The translations under genes were made by a program, and so were the position numbers. A stretch of DNA of 7,650 nucleotides from Acidobacteriota bacterium (GTDB lineage: Bacteria; Acidobacteriota; Terriglobia; Terriglobales; Acidobacteriaceae). The notes under the pieces are model-generated. The model saw only the letters and a list, made by a program, of their open reading frames with translations. It had not been told where the DNA came from and did no database searches. Below are positions 1 through 4,717 of this stretch, piece by piece. Position 1 is the stretch's first letter. Every line of letters starts with the position of its first letter. Where the stretch lies: positions 1 through 7,650 of the forward strand of contig JAJYAE010000219.1 of NCBI GenBank assembly GCA_021779695.1, written 5' to 3'.

Positions 1-2
1 CA

Positions 3-320
3 GCCAGCACCACCACGATGACCATCGCCACCACGGCGGCCACTAGCAGAAACTCCATGCCGTGGCCCTTTGCCGGCAGCGGCATCACGCTGGCGCTGAG
101 CCTATTCTTCATCCGCAGGAAGAAGCGGTTGCCGCTGTTCCTTTGCCTTGCATTGCTGCTGGGCGTGGGAGGCATGGTGGTTGGTTGCGGCGGCGGAAGC
201 GCGTCGCCGAAAAATGGCGGAACTCCCGCCGGAAACAGCACGGTGACGGTAACCGCATTGTCTGGTTCGGGGGCTAGTGCGCTCACGCAGACCGCTACCG
301 TGACGTTGACGGTCCAATAA
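3..320 (+). CDS. C-terminal end of a large exported acidobacterial-type protein (5' truncated by window)
   Basis: The frame is open from the first bases of the window to TAA at 318-320, so only the last 105 residues or so are visible and the true start lies upstream. The segment has a Thr/Ala-rich stretch, then MPWPFAGSG followed by a hydrophobic helix (LALSLFFI), a basic cluster RRKKR, a second hydrophobic helix (about bases 138-185) ending in VVGCGGGS, a Gly/Pro/Asn linker, and a beta-like tail with TVTVTALSGS and ending TATVTLTVQ. As far as I recall, this layout recurs at the C-termini of large Ig-like, beta-propeller or NHL-type exported proteins of Acidobacteria; the catalytic or binding part is outside the window. 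The helix plus RRKKR resembles a sorting or anchoring signal, and VVGC resembles an internal lipobox, but the function of this module is not known to me. The ATG at 18 is internal and is not a believable start. Confidence 0.7.
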   Translation, partial: ASTTTMTIATTAATSRNSMPWPFAGSGITLALSLFFIRRKKRLPLFLCLALLLGVGGMVVGCGGGSASPKNGGTPAGNSTVTVTALSGSGASALTQTATVTLTVQ

Positions 321-348
321 GCTGTTACGGTACTTTCGCGCACGATTC

Positions 349-381
349 AGCCGGGGAGGGGATCGAATTACCTTCCCGGCT
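349..381 (+). terminator. Stem-loop after the first gene, possible terminator
   Basis: The arms AGCCGGGGAGG (349-359) and CCTTCCCGGCT (371-381) form an 11-bp stem with one G-U pair and an 11-base loop. The hairpin begins 28 bases after the stop codon at 318-320. There is no T-run on the 3' side (the bases that follow read GGATGCTTC), so it is not a textbook intrinsic terminator. It may still mark a transcript end or stabilise the 3' end of the mRNA. Confidence 0.5.
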
Positions 382-461
382 GGATGCTTCTAAAGGGCCA
401 TCTCTTGTAAATATCCACAACGTTTTTGTGATGTTTTTGTTGAAATCGCCACTACATATCA

Positions 462-665
462 GGAAATATATGGATCACCAATTCAGATGCGGCACTGAAT
501 GGGGCTGCCGTCGTGTCGCAAGGCGCCCCGGGCAGTGTGACAGAGTTGGTGGGAGCCGCCGCTCCGGTCAATCCCCCGCTGTTGTACGGATGCCCGATGG
601 GTACATGGTTCGAGCTCCGAAATTTATACATGCGATTTAAGGCTGTCGCACACGACAAGCCGTAG
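462..665 (+). pseudogene. Decayed C-terminal fragment of an NHL/beta-propeller-type protein
   Basis: One frame is open from 444 to TAG at 663-665. It has no usable start codon and is preceded by an in-frame TGA at 441-443. Residues from 462 read GNIWITN, then an Asn/Ala/Gly-rich insert, then SVTELVGAAAPVNPPLLYG (ending at 590). This matches the usual form of acidobacterial NHL or streptogramin-lyase-like propeller repeats, in which a 'GNvWitN' strand is followed by 'SVTEfvGaAaPVvtPL' near the end of the protein. After 590 the resemblance stops and the frame runs on as apparently random sequence. I therefore call it a leftover from a deleted or recombined gene. The stop codon touches the ribosome binding site of the next gene. 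The other bases of the 321-677 gap hold only the hairpin at 349-381. Confidence 0.45.
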
Positions 666-677
666 TGAGGTTCAACG

Positions 678-1733
678 ATGCGCAATCAAGTTTCGAGAGA
701 GCCAAAGCGCCGATTCATCGCAATTCGCCAAATCGCAGCAGCCTTGATTCTGCTGGCGATGGGAGTGGGCTGTTCGTACGCTGGCAATTTGAGGCAATGG
801 AAAAGGCTGGCCAAGCACGGTGATGCCGATGCTGAAACTCACCTGGGCATTGCCTACTACTTTGGTCAGGGAGTCATGCGGGATTTCGTTAAATCCGCCT
901 ACTGGTTCCAGAAGGCAGCCGACCAGGGAAACGCAGAAGCGGAATGCGCTTTTGGGTCTCAATATTTTTACGGTCAAGGCGTGCCGAATAATTTAGCGAC
1001 ATCCGTCTATTGGTATCAAAAGGCAGCGGATCAGGGCTACGCGCTCGCTCAGTTCAATCTGGGCAATGCGTACTGGAACGGCCAGGGCGAACCGCAGAAT
1101 CTTGCTCTTGCAGTTGAGTGGTGGCGGAAGGCGGCCCTGCAGGGATACGCGCCAGCGCAGGATAGCCTCGCCAACTCATACGCTACAGGAAAGGGCGTAA
1201 CCCAGGATGAAGCCACAGCCGTCATCTGGTGGACAAAAGTTGTGGCGCAGGGCGGTGCCCTGGCGCAAACTGCCCAGCAGAACATCGACGTCTACTACAA
1301 CCGGCAGCAGCAAAAGCAGCTCGATGCACAAGAAGAAGCAAAGAGTGCCGAGATGCTCAAGAAAAACGCCGGTGAGTGCGAGATCAAGTTTACCGTCTCG
1401 AACGAAAGCAGGTACTCGCTTTGGGTCGGAGAATCATTTCCGGGAGAACACGGAGGCATTTTCATTTGCGACAAAGACGATTGCGACACTAACCTTCTCA
1501 TATTGCCCGGGCAAAATGGTTTTGGTACCTTCACGTCCATAGAACCGAATTACCACGAATCGTTTAAAGCGGATCCGTATTACATATTTCCATACGGAAG
1601 CAATACGTATTACGTCAAATTCATCCTGAAAGTTAGAACCGGGTTCGGCGGCGTGAAGATCTATCACTTCGCCTCGCCCTGGTATCGCACCTGCGAGAGA
1701 CCTACGATCACTTTCAATCCGCCCATCAACTGA
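678..1733 (+). CDS. Exported Sel1-repeat protein with a four-cysteine C-terminal domain
   Basis: This is a 351-residue protein. The ATG at 678 is preceded by GTGAGG (665-670) at 7-base spacing. The N-terminus is basic (residues 1-17), followed by a hydrophobic stretch (18-31) and GVGCSYAG. It could be cleaved after SYA, or lipidated at Cys32, although Gly at -3 makes a poor lipobox. Four Sel1-like repeats run with an exact 36-residue period: 49-84, 85-120, 121-156 and 157-192. Each has the form A-A...LG..Y..G.GV..(D/N)...A..W..KAA.QG, and a partial fifth repeat starts at 193. A Gln/Glu/Lys-rich probable helix (206-230) leads into a beta-rich domain (232-351) with Cys234, Cys264, Cys269 and Cys339, which I do not recognise. 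Sel1 repeats are alpha-solenoids that bind other proteins, so an envelope scaffold or adaptor role is likely. No partner gene is adjacent and the gene appears monocistronic. Confidence 0.85.
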   Translation: MRNQVSREPKRRFIAIRQIAAALILLAMGVGCSYAGNLRQWKRLAKHGDADAETHLGIAYYFGQGVMRDFVKSAYWFQKAADQGNAEAECAFGSQYFYGQGVPNNLATSVYWYQKAADQGYALAQFNLGNAYWNGQGEPQNLALAVEWWRKAALQGYAPAQDSLANSYATGKGVTQDEATAVIWWTKVVAQGGALAQTAQQNIDVYYNRQQQKQLDAQEEAKSAEMLKKNAGECEIKFTVSNESRYSLWVGESFPGEHGGIFICDKDDCDTNLLILPGQNGFGTFTSIEPNYHESFKADPYYIFPYGSNTYYVKFILKVRTGFGGVKIYHFASPWYRTCERPTITFNPPIN

Positions 1734-1737
1734 ATAC

Positions 1738-1760
1738 TCCACCGGCTATAAGCCTGTGGA
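1738..1760 (+). terminator. Stem-loop directly after the Sel1-repeat gene
   Basis: The left arm TCCAC (1738-1742) and GGCT (1744-1747) pairs with AGCC (1751-1754) and GTGGA (1756-1760). This gives nine base pairs with one C/T mismatch and a 3-base ATA loop. It starts five bases after the Sel1 gene's TGA. The following bases (TCCTTGAATT) are only mildly T-rich, so termination is plausible but unproven. Confidence 0.4.
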
Positions 1761-1829
1761 TCCTTGAATTGTCGACTTGAAGGCGACTGAAAACCAAATG
1801 TGGACGTAAATGCAGATGGAGGAGATTCA

Positions 1830-1913
1830 ATGAAAATGCAAAGGGCGACTTTTCTACTGATGGGAGCTTGCTTCTTATTGCTCACCATTCATGCAGAAAA
1901 CTGGTCCGATTAG
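1830..1913 (+). pseudogene. Signal-peptide stub of a lost secreted protein (27 codons)
   Basis: The ATG at 1830-1832 has a near-perfect Shine-Dalgarno sequence GGAGGAG (1818-1824) at 5-base spacing. The reading frame encodes a basic start (MKMQR), a hydrophobic core (ATFLLMGACFLLLTI) and a plausible cleavage site HA|EN, then ENWSD, and stops at TAG 1911-1913. This is a complete Sec-type signal peptide with only about five mature residues. A strong initiation site and signal peptide without a mature domain suggest the 5' remnant of a gene whose body was deleted. The mature start 'ENW' is like that of small exported acidobacterial proteins with an N-W-(S/T)-G-x-W opening, but reading past the stop in any frame does not restore such a protein. 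Expression as a small secreted or membrane peptide is the alternative. Confidence 0.4.
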
Positions 1914-2046
1914 TATGGGAGTTCCGGTTCCGCGACCACTCGAAACCGGGTCTACCGATGAGACAAATCACTCTCAGCACAGTCGAATAGCCGTCGCGAG
2001 AACTGACTTATGTCAAGATGAACGCTTCTTGAGTATTCCGCATGGT

Positions 2047-2955
2047 TTACATTGGCACGGAAGTACCACCGAGTACGGCGTCATCTCTCCGCTGCAGCAA
2101 CGAGCGCAGAATGGGGGACTGGAAATGTCGCTTGACGGTGATGGCGTAGAAATCCTCAAATAGCTGAGGCACGACGCAATACTCTACGAGGACTCCCATT
2201 TTTAGCTCGTCCTGGACGACGACTGTCGGCACGAGGGCAATTGCATCGCTGTCGCGCGCCAGCAGTCTCAGCATGGCCATGTCGTCTACTTCAGCCAGAA
2301 TCCGGTAGGTTACCCTGTGCTGGTCGCACAGCATGTCGAATCCGGCTCGAATGTCGCTCTCCATGCCGGGTACCAGAATGGGATAGTTACCGAGATCCTG
2401 AGGAAACACAAACGGTCGTTTGCTTCGTCTCGGTTTTCCTACAAGGCTCACTTGTTGCCTTGCGATCCGGTGTGATTGCCATGGGTTCACAGCGTCACGA
2501 TGCACTCGACGATTCGATAAAACCAGGTCGATGCTGTGTACGCTCAACCGTGCAAGAAGATCCGTTAGTGTTCCTGATTGCAGGACCATCTCTATGTCAT
2601 CCAAGCGTAGCAACGGTCGCACAAAGTTCTCCTGGAAGTTGCGGGAGAGTGTGGCCACAGCGCCGATTCGCACGGTTTGTCGCTTGCGGAACTCACCGTC
2701 CTTCAGCAATGCGGAGAGTTCATTGCCCGTGGCGAAGATGGTCTCGGCATAGCTCAAAGCGAGTCGCCCCGCCTCTGTAAGTTGGAGGCTCCTCCCCAGA
2801 CGATCAAATAAACGATGTCCGAGATCATCTTCGAGAGACTTGATCTGCGCAGAGAGCGCCGATTGCGAGACATGAAGATGCGCCGCAGTCCGCGTCAGGT
2901 TGCCGTCCTTCGCCACGGCCCAGAAATAGTGCAGATGGTGATAATTCAGTCTCAT
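2047..2955 (-). CDS. LysR-family transcriptional regulator, NhaR-like
   Basis: This is a 302-residue protein, the usual length for the family. The start is ATG at 2955-2953 (minus strand), with GATGGA six bases upstream (complement of 2962-2967). The N-terminal winged helix-turn-helix is clear: NYHHLHYFWAVAKDGNLT, then TAAHLHVSQSALSAQIKSLE (about residues 23-42) and GHRLFDRLGRSLQLTEAG. The opening 'LNYhHLhYFW' and the later 'LVPGMESDIR' and 'EVDDMAMLRLLA' segments resemble NhaR, the enterobacterial activator of the Na+/H+ antiporter gene nhaA. Residues from about 92 to the end form the periplasmic-binding-protein-like effector domain. The gene is divergent from dabB across a 100-base gap, the classic layout for a LysR regulator controlling its neighbour and itself. 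The effector is unknown; CO2/bicarbonate status, pH or cations are reasonable guesses from context. Confidence 0.9.
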   Translation of the reverse strand: MRLNYHHLHYFWAVAKDGNLTRTAAHLHVSQSALSAQIKSLEDDLGHRLFDRLGRSLQLTEAGRLALSYAETIFATGNELSALLKDGEFRKRQTVRIGAVATLSRNFQENFVRPLLRLDDIEMVLQSGTLTDLLARLSVHSIDLVLSNRRVHRDAVNPWQSHRIARQQVSLVGKPRRSKRPFVFPQDLGNYPILVPGMESDIRAGFDMLCDQHRVTYRILAEVDDMAMLRLLARDSDAIALVPTVVVQDELKMGVLVEYCVVPQLFEDFYAITVKRHFQSPILRSLLQRRDDAVLGGTSVPM

Positions 2956-3055
2956 CTCGTATCCATCGTTTTAAATGAACGTTTTCTTCTGATATATGCA
3001 TTTTACAGATTTTTCCGTATGCCTGAAAGTTGTTGTAGCGAAAGGTCGGTATCAA
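2956..3055. promoter_or_regulatory. Divergent LysR-dabB intergenic control region
   Basis: This AT-rich 100-base stretch separates the starts of two divergent genes and must hold both promoters and any LysR site. Visible candidates are weak. They are a minus-strand -10-like TAAAAT (complement of 3000-3005) giving a leader of roughly 40 bases for the regulator; the palindrome ATGCAT (2996-3001); an inverted AAATG (2973-2977)/CATTT (2999-3003) pair; and a TATGC direct repeat (2995-2999 and 3018-3022) spaced 23 bases apart. No convincing T-N11-A dyad or complete -35/-10 pair for dabB was found by eye. Confidence 0.4.
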
Positions 3056-4717
3056 ATGTCTGTGTCTTACACCTTCTGGGGTTTCCAGAACGCCAATTTA
3101 CTCTGCATTCCAGTGGTCATCTTCTTTCTGGGCGGCATTGCGGGCAAGTTAGCTTCATTAGGCAGGCTTCAAATTCAAAAGGCTTGGAGCGCGACTCTCT
3201 TCGCAAGCACCACTGCTCTGATTTTTGCCCTGTTTTTCTGTGGGGACGCTTTCGTCCATGCAAGAGCAATGACCCATAAACCGCGAATTGATTCGCTGTT
3301 TCGAGTTGGTAGCTTAGCCTTCAGCTTTCGCTTCGATCTGGTCTCAGTCCTGATGCTTCTGCTTGTATCCTTTCTTGGCTGGATCATTGCTAGCTACTCG
3401 CGGGCCTATATGTGTGGAGATGCGGAAGAGGGCCGATATATTGGCAACCTCATGTGGACCCTCAGCGCGGTCAGCCTGCTTGTCGTGACCAACAATCTCC
3501 TGGTCTTCCTGGCAGCGTGGATACTTACAAGCCTCACACTCCACGGTCTCCTCGCGCTCTACCCCTATCGACAGGCGGCTGTGATTGCCGCCCACAAAAA
3601 ACTTCTAGCCAGCCGGCTAGGCGACCTGGCCCTTCTTGGTGCTGTGGTCATACTTTGGACACAGACCAGAAGCTTCGAGCTGAACGAAATCGCTCGTCAT
3701 ATCGGGGCCATCGGCGTCGTACCTGCTTCAATCCACATCGCGGCAATTCTCTTGGCTGTGAGCGCCATGATTCAGTGCGCTCAGCTTCCGCTGCACGGCT
3801 GGCTCATTCAAGTTATGGAAGCTCCCACTCCGGTCTCTGCGCTACTGCATGCAGGGGTGGTGAATCTCGGCGGTTTCATGCTGGTCCGGGTCGCTTCGGT
3901 AATCAATACGACGCCTGCTGCACGAGAATTGCTGGTCGTCGGCGGCTGCATCACAGCCATCATCAGCTCTATGGTTATGACCACGCGCATCAGCATCAAG
4001 GTTCATCTGGCATGGTCGACCTGCGCTCAGATGGGATTCATGCTGATGGAATGTGGCCTGGGACTTTACGGCCTCGCTTTGCTACATCTGCTGGCTCACT
4101 CCCTTTACAAAGCCCACGCCTTCCTCGGTTCGGGAGGAGTCGTCAAGCAGGCAGGTGCAGGTTGCCTAACACACAGAGATTCATCAGGCCGTGGTGGCGC
4201 GCTGGCGCCAAGTGCCTTGGCAGGGGTCCTCATTGCCGCCATCGCATCCATCTTTTGGGCGCCTCACCATGCCAGGGAAGCAACATCGCTATTTGGCATC
4301 ACCATTGTCGGCCTTGCGATTGCGAGAGTGCTCGCAGCGGCCTTTAGAGCGCGAGATGCCGCCGCATCACTCGTCCTCTTTCTATGCGCAGTAGGAGTCA
4401 GCGCGCTCTACTTCGGATATGAGGCCGCTTTCGAGAAGGTTATCAGCGCAGCCGAGAGACCCATAGGCCAACCGCTCGGGATTGTTACCTTCGTCCTTAT
4501 CAGTTTCGCGCTGCTTTATCTCACCCAAGGAATTGTCCGTAGAGACCCATCAGGACGTCTCGCCACAGCACTCTATCCGTGGTTCTATGCAGGGCTATAC
4601 CTGGACGAGCTATTTACACGCGGCACGTTTCGCATCTGGCCAACCAGCACCGCCGCACAGCTGATGCAACGGCGCGATGTGCTACAGCCCTTCAGCAAGA
4701 CAGGAGTAAGCAAATGA
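3056..4717 (+). CDS. dabB: DabB: membrane subunit of the DAB inorganic carbon pump (NuoL/Proton_antipo_M family)
   Basis: This is a 553-residue, highly hydrophobic protein with about a dozen or more membrane helices. I chose the ATG at 3056 because GG-rich bases (AAAGGTCGG, 3041-3049) lie upstream; an earlier in-frame ATG at 2996 would add 20 polar residues and has no ribosome binding site. The family core is unmistakable: QLPLHGWLIQVMEAPTPVSA followed by LLHAGVVNLGGFML (about 243-276), then IKVHLAWSTCAQMGFM (314-329) and LLAHSLYKAHAFLGSG (345-360, with His348 and Lys352). It lacks the long C-terminal lateral helix of NuoL, as expected for DabB. The next gene is dabA, overlapping by four bases (ATGA). 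In DAB complexes DabB is thought to couple a cation gradient to CO2 hydration by DabA. Two NuoL proton-path residues look replaced: Ile156 after Trp155 in helix 5, and Gln240 where Lys is usual in helix 7. The name rests on this core plus the partner gene. Confidence 0.9.
   Translation: MSVSYTFWGFQNANLLCIPVVIFFLGGIAGKLASLGRLQIQKAWSATLFASTTALIFALFFCGDAFVHARAMTHKPRIDSLFRVGSLAFSFRFDLVSVLMLLLVSFLGWIIASYSRAYMCGDAEEGRYIGNLMWTLSAVSLLVVTNNLLVFLAAWILTSLTLHGLLALYPYRQAAVIAAHKKLLASRLGDLALLGAVVILWTQTRSFELNEIARHIGAIGVVPASIHIAAILLAVSAMIQCAQLPLHGWLIQVMEAPTPVSALLHAGVVNLGGFMLVRVASVINTTPAARELLVVGGCITAIISSMVMTTRISIKVHLAWSTCAQMGFMLMECGLGLYGLALLHLLAHSLYKAHAFLGSGGVVKQAGAGCLTHRDSSGRGGALAPSALAGVLIAAIASIFWAPHHAREATSLFGITIVGLAIARVLAAAFRARDAAASLVLFLCAVGVSALYFGYEAAFEKVISAAERPIGQPLGIVTFVLISFALLYLTQGIVRRDPSGRLATALYPWFYAGLYLDELFTRGTFRIWPTSTAAQLMQRRDVLQPFSKTGVSK
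4702..4717 (+). promoter_or_regulatory. Ribosome binding site and start-stop overlap fixing the dabA start
   Basis: AGGAG (4702-4706) lies seven bases before ATG 4714-4716, which overlaps the dabB stop TGA (4715-4717) as ATGA. This marks 4714 as the dabA start rather than the more upstream in-frame ATG at 4579, and it points to translational coupling and fixed stoichiometry of the two subunits. Confidence 0.85.

Larger units (their letters stand above)
1734..2046. other. Gene-poor gap between the Sel1 gene and the LysR gene
   Basis: This 313-base gap lies between the stop codons of a plus-strand and a minus-strand gene. It holds the hairpin at 1738-1760 and the signal-peptide stub at 1830-1913. 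It also has a short inverted repeat, CCGGTT (1924-1929) and AACCGG (1944-1949), with a 14-base loop, about 100 bases past the LysR stop and too weak to call. I see no further gene. A plus-strand frame crossing 1891-2163 has no family resemblance and runs into the 3' end of the LysR gene. Confidence 0.5.

Noticed and set aside
440..468. Possible sigma-70 promoter for the Sel1 gene (TTGAAA at 440 with GAAATA at 463)
   Set aside because: The -10 match is poor and the better TATATG box has a 21-base spacer; not above chance in AT-rich sequence.
1924..1949. CCGGTT/AACCGG inverted repeat as LysR terminator
   Set aside because: Only six base pairs with a 14-base loop, no T-run on the minus strand, and about 100 bases past the stop.
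1891..2163. 90-residue plus-strand frame crossing the gap and the LysR 3' end
   Set aside because: No ribosome binding site or family resemblance, and its second half is antisense to the LysR gene; chance frame.
2996..3055. Upstream start for DabB at ATG 2996
   Set aside because: No ribosome binding site precedes it and the 20 extra residues are polar and atypical; the ATG at 3056 fits better. It remains possible.
3412..4347. 311-residue plus-strand frame inside dabB
   Set aside because: Different frame within a membrane protein gene whose motifs are unmistakable; the translation is Arg/Ser/Pro-rich and non-protein-like.
4579..4713. Upstream in-frame start for DabA at ATG 4579
   Set aside because: It would overlap dabB by over 130 bases with no ribosome binding site, while AGGAG and the ATGA overlap at 4714 are ideal.
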